37,884 nt of DNA from an uncultured Spirochaetaceae bacterium (GCA_944389085.1 CALXLB010000054.1:1-37884), one strand, 5' to 3'; counted from the first letter of the stretch, positions 25,209-33,127 are shown. The notes: generated by a model not told the origin, from the sequence alone. Numbers and translations: made by a program.

Positions 25209-26747
25209 ATGAAAAGAGCACTTGCTATTCTGCTTGTACTCGTAGCTCTCGTCCCAGCCGTTTTCGCAATGGGAGGCGGTGAGTCGGGATCTGTCGATGA
25301 ATCCGGATACAAGGATACAATCGCTATCGCTATCGGAGCTGATGTGACATCCTTCGATCCTCATATCGGCAAGGAGACTCCGGCAGTTGCGGTCACGAAC
25401 CACATCTACGATACACTCGTCAGCGTTGATCCAGTTACAGATGAGGTTGTCCCGCAGATTGCTGAAAGCTGGGAGATTGTCTCTGATACAGAGTACAGAT
25501 TCCACATCAGAGAGGGAATCAAGTTCCACAATGGCGAGGATCTGACAGCTGCTGATGTCAAGTATTCTCTCGATCGTGCTATCGCCAGTGCTGCGGTCTC
25601 TTACATTGTTGACTTCATTGATGAAGTCATCGTAGAGGATGATTACACAGTTCTTGTAAAGCTCGATGCTCCGTATGCTCCTGCGCTCAGGAACCTTGCT
25701 GTACCTTTTGCTGCAATAGTTCCTCAGGATTATACATCAGCAAATGAGGATATCCTCAGAACCGCTCCGGTAGGTTCTGGTCCTTATAAGTTTGAGTCAT
25801 GGTCACAGAATGACAGCACAAAGCTTGTTGCTAATGACGAGTATTATGCAGGAGCTCCTCAGACAAAGTATCTTGAGTTCCGCGTTGTTCCAGAAGCTGC
25901 CCAGAGGACAATTGCTCTTGAAACGGGCGAGGTCGATCTCTGCTATGATCCTCTTACAGCTGATAAGCAGAGAATCCGTGAAAACGATGACCTTGTACTT
26001 ATCTCTGCACCATCTCTTACCTGCTATTATCTTTCGATGAATATGAATAAGGCTCCGTTTGACAACAAGCTTGTCCGTCAGGCTGTAAGCCATGCAATTG
26101 ATAGGCAGCTTATCGTCGATACGCTTTATATGGGTGATGGCCAGGCTGCAGATGACATTGTCGCACCTGCCGTATTCGGATATTACGGCTGTGGTGTTGA
26201 TGAGTATGATCCAGAGCTTTCCAAGCAGCTTCTTGCTGAAGCTGGTTATCCGGATGGATTCTCTTGCACAATCTGGGTGAACAACAATCAGGAAAGAGTA
26301 GAGGTCTGCCAGGTTCTTCAGTCCATGCTCAGCGAAGTCGGAATTGATTGCCGCCTTGAGGTTATGGAGTTCGGTACATTCATCAGCCGCACAACATCCG
26401 GAGAGCATGACATGGCTTACTTCGGATGGGTCACATCCACAAAAGATGCCGACTATTCATATTACTCTCTTGAGCACTCCTCTCAGCAGGGTGCAGCCGG
26501 AAACAGAACATTCGTCAATGATCCTGAGGTTGACAGGCTCGTGGAAATCGGCAGAGGCAACGCAGATGAATCTGTCAGACGTGAGGCATATAAGGAACTG
26601 TCAATTTATCTCAAGGATCTGGCAAATAATGCCAACATCATTTACACAGATATCTCTGCTGGCGCAGGTAAAAATGTCGAGAACTTTGTCCTCGATCCTA
26701 TTGGATACCATGAGCTTCAGAATGTACGTGTAAAGGGTTCAAGATAA
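25209..26747 (+). CDS. Extracellular solute-binding protein, family 5
   Basis: This 512-residue periplasmic binding protein belongs to the peptide/opine/nickel transporter class (SBP_bac_5). The true start is ATG 25209, behind AGGAGG. The signal peptide M-K-R-A-L-A-I-L-L-V-L-V-A-L-V-P ends near A-V-F-A. The mature protein has D-P-V-T-D-E-V-V-P-Q-I-A-E-S-W and F-H-I-R-E-G-I-K-F-H-N-G-E, both typical. It has no lipobox Cys, so it is probably free in the periplasm. It is the last transporter gene in the operon. The ligand is unknown. Confidence 0.92.
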   Translation: MKRALAILLVLVALVPAVFAMGGGESGSVDESGYKDTIAIAIGADVTSFDPHIGKETPAVAVTNHIYDTLVSVDPVTDEVVPQIAESWEIVSDTEYRFHIREGIKFHNGEDLTAADVKYSLDRAIASAAVSYIVDFIDEVIVEDDYTVLVKLDAPYAPALRNLAVPFAAIVPQDYTSANEDILRTAPVGSGPYKFESWSQNDSTKLVANDEYYAGAPQTKYLEFRVVPEAAQRTIALETGEVDLCYDPLTADKQRIRENDDLVLISAPSLTCYYLSMNMNKAPFDNKLVRQAVSHAIDRQLIVDTLYMGDGQAADDIVAPAVFGYYGCGVDEYDPELSKQLLAEAGYPDGFSCTIWVNNNQERVEVCQVLQSMLSEVGIDCRLEVMEFGTFISRTTSGEHDMAYFGWVTSTKDADYSYYSLEHSSQQGAAGNRTFVNDPEVDRLVEIGRGNADESVRREAYKELSIYLKDLANNANIIYTDISAGAGKNVENFVLDPIGYHELQNVRVKGSR

Positions 26748-26766
26748 TTTTAACTTTAAATAATAT

Positions 26767-26787
26767 CCGGCAGGGCTAACCTGCCGG
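26767..26787 (+). other. Stem-loop after the binding-protein gene
   Basis: A perfect 8-bp stem CCGGCAGG/CCTGCCGG with a 5-base loop lies 19 bases after the binding-protein stop and has no T run. Such hairpins downstream of binding-protein genes often protect the transcript and raise that gene's output over its neighbours. It could also attenuate the creatininase gene that starts 18 bases later. Confidence 0.6.
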
Positions 26788-26805
26788 TTAGTCAAGGAGA
26801 GAATT

Positions 26806-27567
26806 ATGCTGCTTAGTGAAATCACATGGGTGAAAGCAGAGGAGTATTTCAAGCACAACGATATGGTTATCATCCCTATCGGAAGCATCGAATGCCATGG
26901 AAAGCATATGCCTCTGGGAACTGATACCCTTATTCCAGATAAAATCATTGAACTTGTCAGAAAGCAGAACGATGATATCCTCATCGCTCCTACGATGCCT
27001 TATGGTGCCTGCGAGAGTCTTTATCCATTCCCTGGTACTGTCAATCTTGGCACAGATCTGCTTTATCAGCTTATGAAAACGATTATCTGGAATCTCAAAC
27101 GTCACGGAGCAAAGAAGTTCGTGATTCTCAATGGTCATGGTGGGAATATCAAGGCTCTTGAGAGAATCGGCTATGAGCTGGATAGTGAGGGATGCATGAT
27201 GGCTCTCCTGAATTGGTGGCTTAATGTCTGGGAACTTAATCCGGCATGGAAGGGCGGCCATGGAGGCGGTGAGGAGACTGCTGGTGTTCTTGCTGTCAAT
27301 CCAGATCTTGTAGATAAGAAATATGTCGATGATCCTTTGGAGATGAAGGATGTATCACCGGCAATCAAAGCCAGTGGATTCAATAGTGTTGAATTCAAGG
27401 GTGTGAACGTGACAATTCCACGCCTCACCGATCATGTCACGGATAATGGATGGATCGGTCCTGACCATCCGAAGTATGCGACAAAGGAATGGGGAGACGA
27501 AATGCTGCAGGCTTTCGCAGATTATATGGTCTCATTCATCGATGAATTCAGTAAGGTAAAGCTATGA
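26806..27567 (+). CDS. Creatininase-family amidohydrolase
   Basis: This 253-residue metal-dependent hydrolase has the family signature G-S-I-E-C-H-G-K-H-M-P-L-G-T-D at about 27-41 (Glu, His, Asp metal ligands) and L-N-G-H-G-G-N near 104-110. G-G-H-G-G-G-E-E-T-A-G supplies further active-site residues. Family members hydrolyse creatinine, other cyclic amides, or cleave small peptides (MftE-type), so the exact substrate is open. AAGGAGAG precedes the start. It lies downstream of a peptide-type transporter and upstream of an M42 peptidase, which suggests intracellular hydrolysis of an imported amide or cyclic peptide. Confidence 0.88.
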   Translation: MLLSEITWVKAEEYFKHNDMVIIPIGSIECHGKHMPLGTDTLIPDKIIELVRKQNDDILIAPTMPYGACESLYPFPGTVNLGTDLLYQLMKTIIWNLKRHGAKKFVILNGHGGNIKALERIGYELDSEGCMMALLNWWLNVWELNPAWKGGHGGGEETAGVLAVNPDLVDKKYVDDPLEMKDVSPAIKASGFNSVEFKGVNVTIPRLTDHVTDNGWIGPDHPKYATKEWGDEMLQAFADYMVSFIDEFSKVKL

Positions 27568-27572
27568 CATAA

Positions 27573-27600
27573 AAGATGTGGTGGTTTCCCATCACATCTT
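27573..27600 (+). other. Stem-loop between creatininase and M42 genes
   Basis: AAGATGTGGTG pairs with CATCACATCTT around loop GTTTCC (11 pairs, one G-T). There is no T run. It is an internal operon hairpin that could tune downstream expression. Confidence 0.55.
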
Positions 27601-27621
27601 CTTGCAATAAAGGAACTTAAA

Positions 27622-28698
27622 ATGAAAGAAACTAAAGAATACGCATCCCTTATCTCTCGTCTGAGCAACGCCAATGGCGTATCAGGTTTTGAGGATGAGG
27701 TCCTTCAGGTACTTTGCAATGAGTCTGAGGGGCTTGGAAAAAGACACAGGGATTCGCTTCTTAATTACTATATAGAGGATGGAAGGGATTCATCTCTTCC
27801 TCTTGTCCAGCTCGATTGTCATTCAGATGAAGTCGGTTTCATGATACGTGCCATCCGCCCTGACGGGATGCTTGAGTTCATGCCTGTCGGAGGGTGGGTT
27901 GTCACAAATATTCCTGCTCATATGGTCAGAGTACAGACAGCTTCAGGTGCGTATATTCCAGGTGTTGTAGCTTCAAAACCACCACACTATATGTCTGAAG
28001 CTGAGAGAAAAGCACCGCTGGAGATATCTTCGCTTGTCATTGATATCGGTGCCACATCTGCAGAAGAAGTAAGGGATGTTTATGGTATCAGAATAGCTGC
28101 TCCTGTTGTTCCGGATGTAATTTCGTTCTGGGATGAGAAGCATGACAGGATATTCGGTAAAGCTTTCGATAACAGAATGGGCTGTGCAGAGGTTCTTTCT
28201 GTTCTGTCAGAACTCAAAGGTGAGAAGCTCAACGTGCGACTTACTGGTGCCTTTGCTTCCCAGGAGGAAGTCGGTGTGAGAGGTGCAACAGTTACAGCCC
28301 AGACTGTAAGACCAGATTGCGCAATTGTCTTCGAGGGATGTCCTGCCGATGATACTGTTGTTCCTGGATATCAGGTGCAGACAGCAATCGGCAGAGGTCC
28401 GATGCTCCGTCATATTGATGCAAGAATGATTACTAATCCACGCTTCCAGCGATTTGCTCTCGATATAGCAATGGAGGAGGGAATTCCTGTTCAGGAAGCT
28501 GTCAGGACTGGTGGTTCGACAAATGGATCGGTTATCAATCTTACAGGTACAGGTGTTCCTGCCATTGTAATAGGAATTCCTGTGCGTTATGCCCATACAC
28601 ACTATGGCATATCTGCTGTTTCTGATTTTGTTAATGGACTCAGACTCGCGCTTGCTGTCATACGCCGTCTCGATAGAGAGACAATAGGATGTTTCTGA
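27622..28698 (+). CDS. M42-family metallopeptidase, FrvX/YpdE-like
   Basis: This 358-residue zinc aminopeptidase has metal-ligand motifs that are mostly clear: C-H-S-D-E-V-G (His near 73), A-F-D-N-R-M-G (Asp), Q-E-E-V-G-V-R-G (Glu pair) and Y-A-H-T-H (His near 322). The position that is often Asp reads V-F-E-G. The family trims short peptides and glutamyl or similar N termini, usually as a large tetrahedral assembly. AAGGA lies 8 bases upstream. The next gene starts at the stop codon as TGATG, so they are probably coupled. Confidence 0.92.
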   Translation: MKETKEYASLISRLSNANGVSGFEDEVLQVLCNESEGLGKRHRDSLLNYYIEDGRDSSLPLVQLDCHSDEVGFMIRAIRPDGMLEFMPVGGWVVTNIPAHMVRVQTASGAYIPGVVASKPPHYMSEAERKAPLEISSLVIDIGATSAEEVRDVYGIRIAAPVVPDVISFWDEKHDRIFGKAFDNRMGCAEVLSVLSELKGEKLNVRLTGAFASQEEVGVRGATVTAQTVRPDCAIVFEGCPADDTVVPGYQVQTAIGRGPMLRHIDARMITNPRFQRFALDIAMEEGIPVQEAVRTGGSTNGSVINLTGTGVPAIVIGIPVRYAHTHYGISAVSDFVNGLRLALAVIRRLDRETIGCF

Positions 28699-29756
28699 TG
28701 AAAGTCATCGGAGGAATGTTCCCGCTGGAGAGGCCAGCAAGCTGTGATAACGGATATCTTGAATCTCTTAGAGGAGATGTAAAGCTTTTCATGTCAGGAC
28801 GCTGTGCACTTTATGCCTGCCTTAAGGACATTGGGGATACTGCTGCCGGAAAAATGGCTTATGTTCCATCATATACCTGTGAGACTGTTCTTGCTCCATA
28901 TGAGAAGGCTGGGTACTCGCTGAGATTCTATGACATAGATCCAGAGGATATGAAGCCTGTATTCCGCGAGCGTGATCTGGAAGGAGTTTCTGTTATGGGT
29001 TTGTGCGGATACTTTGGGTTCATCAGATATGATGGATCTTTTCCTGATGTGTGTCACAAGCATGGAATTAAAGTTGTTCAGGATACGACACATAGCCCGT
29101 ACTTTGCAGATCCTGATGCTGACTATGTGGCAGGAAGCCTCAGAAAGTGGATGGGAATTGCTGCTGGAGGCGTTGCTGCTAAAAGAAATGGTGAGTTCAG
29201 TGTTGTTCCGCTTCCACCTGATGAAGAGCATCTCAAAGGCAGATACGCTTCATACGCGGAGCGGGCCGAGGCTCTCAGGACAGGCGATGAGAGTCATGAT
29301 GAGAAGGCTTCCGAAGTTTTCTGGACAACGGAACTCAGACTCAGGAAAATGTTCGATGCCTATGCCGGTGATGAGCTGTCGGAACGCATCATCAGGACCT
29401 TCGATTTCGAGAGAATGAGAGAGAGACGCCGTCACAATTATATGACAGTGCTTTCACATCTCAGGACTCCGCGGAATTACAAGGTTGTATTTGATGTCCT
29501 TGAAGAGTGTGATGTCCCAAGCCATTTCACCGTCTATGCAGATAACCGTGAGAATTTTCAGCGTGCTCTGATGGAAAAGGGGATTTCAAGCACTGTGTAT
29601 TGGCCCAGAATCCCTGCTTCTGAAAAAACAGAAGGTTTTGATGAACTCTATCCCGGTGCCGCATATATCTATGATCATGTCTGCTCCATACAGCTTGATC
29701 AGAGATATGGGGATGATGAGATGAAATATCTTGCTTCTGTCCTGAATGCTCTATGA
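28698..29756 (+). CDS. DegT/DnrJ-like PLP-dependent protein
   Basis: This 352-residue protein starts at ATG 28698, overlapping the M42 stop. An in-frame ATG at 28689 is less likely because it lies inside the upstream gene. S-G-R-C-A-L-Y-A-C-L and Y-V-P-S-Y-T-C-E-T-V-L match the PLP-binding start of DegT/AHBA-synthase-type aminotransferases. V-V-Q-D-T-T-H gives the cofactor Asp, and G-S-L-R-K-W-M gives the Schiff-base Lys. These enzymes usually aminate or dehydrate sugars, but the transporter-peptidase setting suggests another amine or amino-acid substrate. Function is not resolved. Confidence 0.8.
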   Translation: MKVIGGMFPLERPASCDNGYLESLRGDVKLFMSGRCALYACLKDIGDTAAGKMAYVPSYTCETVLAPYEKAGYSLRFYDIDPEDMKPVFRERDLEGVSVMGLCGYFGFIRYDGSFPDVCHKHGIKVVQDTTHSPYFADPDADYVAGSLRKWMGIAAGGVAAKRNGEFSVVPLPPDEEHLKGRYASYAERAEALRTGDESHDEKASEVFWTTELRLRKMFDAYAGDELSERIIRTFDFERMRERRRHNYMTVLSHLRTPRNYKVVFDVLEECDVPSHFTVYADNRENFQRALMEKGISSTVYWPRIPASEKTEGFDELYPGAAYIYDHVCSIQLDQRYGDDEMKYLASVLNAL

Positions 29757-29758
29757 GG

Positions 29759-30604
29759 TCAATGGCTGATGAGTTCCAGCATTTTCCTGTAGCGTTTTCC
29801 GCTTTCTGATGATTTGTTCTTTGCCTTGATTGATGCGAGTATTGAAAGTATCTCGATTATCGAAATAGAAGGAAGAATTGAATTTGTCACTCCGAGGATG
29901 CTTGCCGGTGCTGTCAGGGAACAGGTTGCCTCGGATGCGATGCTGGATTCCGGATTGTCTGTAATGGCAATTACAGGAATCCCTTCTTCTTTGCAGAGTG
30001 ATACTGTCTTTACTGTTGATTCCCCGTGGGGCGTGATAGCAATCGCAATCAGAAGGCTTTTATCTGCACTGATCTGCGACAGCTGGCTCGAAAGCATATG
30101 AGGGTCGCTTAGATCGAGCATGATTGTATTCATACCGATTGATATCAGGCGGCGAGTACAGTAATCAGCAGAGACATGGCTTACTCCGTGAGCTGCGACG
30201 AAAATACGCTCAGAGGAAAGAATCATCTCAACAGCTTTTGCAATTGCTTCTTTCTGATCCGATTCAGTGATGTATGAAAGGCTGGCTTTCTCTGCCTCTA
30301 CGATACGGTCTGCAGCTTTTTTTTCTTCGTAGCTTTCAAATTGCCACCTTTCATTTGGCTGATTCCAGAAGACTGTATATTTTCTCAATGCTTCTCTGAA
30401 ATCTGTGAAACTTGAAAAACCGAGGCTCCGACAATAGCTTAGCAGTGTAACTTCGCTTATGTTGATTGTCGTAGCAAGTTTTTTGAGGGAGTAGAAACAG
30501 CATGCTGATACATTTGCGAGGATGTAATCAGAGATCTGCTTTCTTTTTTTGCTCTGCGTGGGATAGCAATCTTTGATTCTTGTGATTATATCAGATCCAG
30601 CCAT
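29759..30604 (-). CDS. RpiR/MurR-family transcriptional regulator
   Basis: This 281-residue regulator starts at ATG 30604 behind GAGGTGAG; the longer frame to 30664 covers the promoter. The N-terminal HTH (K-L-A-T-T-I-N-I-S-E-V-T-L-L-S-Y-C-R-S-L-G-F) is typical RpiR, followed by S-S-F-T-D-F-R. The C-terminal SIS domain has I-F-V-A-A-H-G-V-S-H and I-A-I-A-I-T-P-H-G-E-S, which normally bind a phosphosugar or similar ligand. It is convergent with the DegT-like gene, with 2 bases between the stops. It probably controls this locus. Confidence 0.9.
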   Translation of the reverse strand: MAGSDIITRIKDCYPTQSKKRKQISDYILANVSACCFYSLKKLATTINISEVTLLSYCRSLGFSSFTDFREALRKYTVFWNQPNERWQFESYEEKKAADRIVEAEKASLSYITESDQKEAIAKAVEMILSSERIFVAAHGVSHVSADYCTRRLISIGMNTIMLDLSDPHMLSSQLSQISADKSLLIAIAITPHGESTVKTVSLCKEEGIPVIAITDNPESSIASEATCSLTAPASILGVTNSILPSISIIEILSILASIKAKNKSSESGKRYRKMLELISH

Positions 30605-30621
30605 CCTCACCTCATAGTTCG

Positions 30622-30664
30622 TTTCAATAAATGAAATATACCGTATGCAATGATAAGAGGTCAA
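30622..30664 (-). promoter_or_regulatory. rpiR-type gene promoter with palindromic operator
   Basis: Read on the minus strand, TTGACC (30664-30659), an 18-bp spacer and TATATT (30640-30635) make a good promoter. Just downstream and touching the -10 is the palindrome TTTCA-N5-TGAAA (30622-30636), placed where a bound repressor would block transcription. Autoregulation is inference. Confidence 0.6.
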
Positions 30665-30693
30665 TCAGAGGGACTGACTGCAACCGTCCAGTA

Positions 30694-30723
30694 ATGCAAA
30701 GGGAGAGTATTCTCCCTCTGCAT
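30694..30723. terminator. Stem-loop after the 2-hydroxyacid dehydrogenase-like gene
   Basis: ATGCA-A-AGGGAGA pairs with TCTCCCT-C-TGCAT around loop GTAT. It begins 8 bases beyond the stop of the minus-strand gene at 30732 and ahead of the rpiR promoter. No long T run follows, but placement favours a terminator. Confidence 0.6.
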
Positions 30724-30731
30724 AAGAGAGG

Positions 30732-31634
30732 TTAATCCGACAGTGCTTTCTCTATGTTGTCCAGAACTTTTCTGCTCATGAGATTGTATGCTTCTTCTGT
30801 CATTCCTGCAGAGGCATCCGGACAGAGCACATTCTTTCTGTTCTTGACTTCCTGATAGATATCACCGACACCGCCTGCAGTATCAGAGATGAAGATATTG
30901 CTGTCATTGAGTATCCAGTTCTTCAATACATTCATATCTGCAGCAGGGCCGATTGATGTGTTTATCATTATCTTTCCATTGCCAAGGTGTCTGAATTCAT
31001 CTTCATTGAGCAGAATCACTCCTTTGTTAAGGCATGTGATTACAACCTCAGATTCTTCGAGAAGAGCGTGCAGATTCTTGTAGTGCATTCCTTCTTTTTC
31101 ACAATCTTCTTTCACAGAGCGTGCATAGTAGCTTATCTCAGCTCCCATTGCCTTCAGAAGTCTTGCAGTCATTTGCCCGCTGGTGCCGAAGCCTACGAAA
31201 CCGATTCTGAGATCAGTGATCTCTTTGGGCCTTTTCCTCCACATCGGCCAGTCGTAACCATGGAGGATTCTCACTAGCGCATAGACAACGAATTCTGTAA
31301 CACCCTTGTCTCCATAATCTCTGATTCCATAGACTGTAATGCCATGGCTTTCTGCATATGCGATATCAACATTGGCGCTTTCCTTTGAGTATAACGAGCA
31401 GCACATGCCGACATATCTGAGATTTTTGCACGCAGAGAGAACAGAAGCGGGAACAAGCGGCAATGTTCTTACAAGAATTGCATCGGCATCTCCGATTCTG
31501 GCAATAAGCTCATCTTCGTTCTCTGGAAGAGTGTCAAAGCGGATAATCTCAGAAGCATATTCACTGAGTTTTTCCTCGGCCCATGGCTGTAAGCCAATTG
31601 GACCTACTTCGACGAGTTTTCTGAATTTCTTCAT
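30732..31634 (-). CDS. D-2-hydroxyacid dehydrogenase-like protein lacking the catalytic triad
   Basis: This 300-residue protein has the Rossmann motif G-F-G-T-S-G at about 148-153 and the overall layout of the D-isomer 2-hydroxyacid dehydrogenase family. The three usual catalytic residues are missing. The N-x-x-R-G position reads I-N-T-S-I-G (about 224-229), the E-P motif is replaced by D-T-A-G-G-V-G-D, and P-H becomes P-D-A-S-A-G (272-277). It may bind NAD and do different chemistry or act as a sensor. AGGAGT lies 6 bases upstream. It is 9 bases downstream of the aspartate-dehydrogenase-like gene, in the same operon. Confidence 0.82.
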   Translation of the reverse strand: MKKFRKLVEVGPIGLQPWAEEKLSEYASEIIRFDTLPENEDELIARIGDADAILVRTLPLVPASVLSACKNLRYVGMCCSLYSKESANVDIAYAESHGITVYGIRDYGDKGVTEFVVYALVRILHGYDWPMWRKRPKEITDLRIGFVGFGTSGQMTARLLKAMGAEISYYARSVKEDCEKEGMHYKNLHALLEESEVVITCLNKGVILLNEDEFRHLGNGKIMINTSIGPAADMNVLKNWILNDSNIFISDTAGGVGDIYQEVKNRKNVLCPDASAGMTEEAYNLMSRKVLDNIEKALSD

Positions 31635-31643
31635 CTCGGACTC

Positions 31644-32435
31644 CTAGAAAAATACCATTGAGGATGAAAGATTTCTCATCAATGCTACAACTGACCATGC
31701 TGCGATGTCGCTATTGGCGGAGTAGATATCAACAACAGCTTTGAGTCCTTCAGTTTCGACGGTTATGCAATGATCATCACCAATGAATTCCGGAACGCTT
31801 GTGATTTCAGCTCTTGCATTGTCAGGTCCTATTGTTGCCAGTGCAGATGCAACAGCTACATTTACCTTTGTGGGAAGCAGGGCAATAGCCTCTGTCGTTG
31901 AACCGGCGAATACGGATTTCTCCTCATTTTGCAGATTGTCAGAATACAGAGGTGTGTTTTTCAGAGAATTCGGCCCTTTATGAGTATGTATTCCTGCCTT
32001 GATATCCCATTTATTCACCTCTGCCATTAGTGCAATCGTTCTCAGTACATCGAATCCTCCGACAGCACCGGATGGTATATATATTCTTGCACCGCTTTTC
32101 TCTGCTGCAGCCAGGGCTTCTGACTTGAAGATGCTATCAGCAAAAGCTCCAATGGAGAGCGGTATGATGCTGATTCCTTTATCTAATGCCTTGACGGCGA
32201 ATTCTTTCAAGAGAGCTATGGCAGCGGTTTCGATGATGAAGTCTGGTTTGAGGCTGATGACTTCATCAATTGATGAAACTGCAGCTGCTTCTGTTCCTTT
32301 TGCAAGGGATTCAGCATCTTCGGTTCTCAAAGAGTATGTGGCTATGAGCCTGTAGTCTTTCAAAAGACCTTTTATATATGCCGTCTGTACAATCTTTCCA
32401 AGATGTCCACAGCCTGCGATTGCAAATGTCTTCAT
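31644..32435 (-). CDS. L-aspartate-dehydrogenase-like protein
   Basis: This protein has 263 residues from ATG 32435, behind GGAGGA on the minus strand. The frame further upstream is a low-complexity, AT-rich artefact. N-terminal A-G-C-G-H-L-G-K binds NAD(P). P-S-G-A-V-G-G-F-D-V-L and T-K-V-N-V-A-V-A-S-A-L-A match NadX-type aspartate dehydrogenases, and G-D-D-H-C-I-T-V-E near the C terminus fits the family. NadX makes iminoaspartate in NAD synthesis, but no nadA/nadC lies nearby. With the creatininase, M42 and transporter genes, a catabolic or reductive-amination role is more likely. Gene symbol withheld for that reason. Confidence 0.82.
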   Translation of the reverse strand: MKTFAIAGCGHLGKIVQTAYIKGLLKDYRLIATYSLRTEDAESLAKGTEAAAVSSIDEVISLKPDFIIETAAIALLKEFAVKALDKGISIIPLSIGAFADSIFKSEALAAAEKSGARIYIPSGAVGGFDVLRTIALMAEVNKWDIKAGIHTHKGPNSLKNTPLYSDNLQNEEKSVFAGSTTEAIALLPTKVNVAVASALATIGPDNARAEITSVPEFIGDDHCITVETEGLKAVVDIYSANSDIAAWSVVALMRNLSSSMVFF

Positions 32436-32459
32436 AAATTCCTCCGTATAATGCATTAC

Positions 32460-32505
32460 TACTTTCCCTGAAAAGAAGAGAAAGTAAAAGGCCTTTCTGA
32501 TTATA
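32460..32505 (-). promoter_or_regulatory. Promoter/leader of the aspartate-dehydrogenase operon
   Basis: A perfect -10 TATAAT reads on the minus strand at 32505-32500, with a weak TTTAAG 17 bp upstream as -35. The leader contains a 7-bp inverted repeat TACTTTC/GAAAGTA (32460-32486), including TTTC-CCT-GAAA. This half-site resembles the TTTCA/TGAAA palindrome at the RpiR-type gene, so shared control is possible but unproven. Confidence 0.5.
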
Positions 32506-32668
32506 TCCCCAATTTGCAGAATCTTAAATAATATAAAATCCAGCAGATAATTCCTGAAAGTAAAGATTGAAATGAAAATATAATGAGCTTTTGCAATGTA
32601 ACGATAACAAAATGAACCTTTTGGTTTAGTTTTAACGCCTTGTTTTGATTTTAAATGTTCATAAAATT

Positions 32669-32723
32669 TCAAAGTGATACTTTAATATTTCTTAAAAAAC
32701 TCAAAGTGCAACTTTGATTTTTT
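32669..32723 (+). repeat. Two tandem TCAAAGTG motifs, the second terminator-like
   Basis: TCAAAGTG at 32669-32676 and again at 32701-32708 have a period of 32. The second is a perfect hairpin TCAAAGT-GCA-ACTTTGA followed by TTTTTT; the first is a weaker version. They could be a double terminator or tandem protein-binding sites. Confidence 0.55.
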
Positions 32724-32756
32724 GATTTAAACTCTTATCTGCACAGCGTTGCTAAA

Positions 32757-32787
32757 AAACCGCATTTGAAGCGTTCATTTGCGGTTT
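32757..32787 (-). terminator. Terminator of the minus-strand relic
   Basis: AAACCGCA and TGCGGTTT form the base, with an inner TGAA-GCG-TTCA arm. Read on the minus strand it ends in TTTTTTAG. The stop codon of the relic at 32786-32788 overlaps the stem. Confidence 0.7.
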
Positions 32788-32935
32788 AGTCCCTATATTT
32801 CAGCGAATTTGGGTTTTCAAGAATCAGTTTTATGAGGTTTTCGACCTTTTCATATTTGTCCTGGGGAGGATTGTGTATGTATGAAAACAGGTCAAGATAG
32901 CCGGGAAGATCATCTCTGCCTTGATAACAATTGAT
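32786..32935 (-). pseudogene. C-terminal remnant of an unidentified gene
   Basis: A 49-codon open stretch on the minus strand ends in TAA exactly at a terminator. It reads Q-G-R-D-D-L-P-G-Y-L-D-L-F-S-Y-I-H-N-P, then K-Y-E-K-V-E-N-L-I-K-L-I-L-E-N-P-N-S-L. Composition is protein-like and codon use matches neighbours, but there is no start codon. A stop closes the frame upstream. I do not recognise the family. It is best read as the last part of a deleted gene. Confidence 0.6.
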
Positions 32936-33088
32936 TTAATAATAAAGATTTGCAGTTTTACTTTTGTAAGTTTTTAAAGTTCAAGCTTGGATTCATGCTT
33001 TTCTCAGATATGATGCAATTTCTTGAGCCAGTGGCCTTGATTTTTCCTGTTGCTCTTCTATAAATTTCTATCAAATTCCTAGTCTTAC

Positions 33089-33113
33089 TCGGAATTTTCA
33101 GATATAATTCCGA
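33089..33113 (+). promoter_or_regulatory. Operator-like palindrome over the -10 of the first ATPase gene
   Basis: A perfect 8-bp inverted repeat TCGGAATT/AATTCCGA with a 9-base spacer encloses the -10 box TATAAT (33103-33108). A protein bound there would block transcription; whether it is autoregulation by the ATPase product is unknown. Confidence 0.55.
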
Positions 33114-33127
33114 TTAGAGGTGGCAAT

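Larger units (their letters stand above)
32436..33127. other. 692-base gap with regulatory and relic sequence
   Basis: No intact gene is seen. Contents in order: the aspartate-dehydrogenase promoter, an AT-rich stretch, two tandem TCAAAGTG motifs (32-base period), a long hairpin, a minus-strand gene relic at 32786-32935, a short minus-strand tail at 32993-33067 (E-E-Q-Q-E-K then R-P-L-A-Q-E-I, ending at a stop), and the promoter of the first DUF4143 ATPase. The pattern fits a decayed accessory site. Confidence 0.6.

Noticed and set aside
31987..32672. Long N-terminal extension of the aspartate-dehydrogenase-like frame (start 32672)
   Set aside because: The extension is AT-rich and covers the promoter; ATG 32435 has GGAGGA and gives the normal family length.
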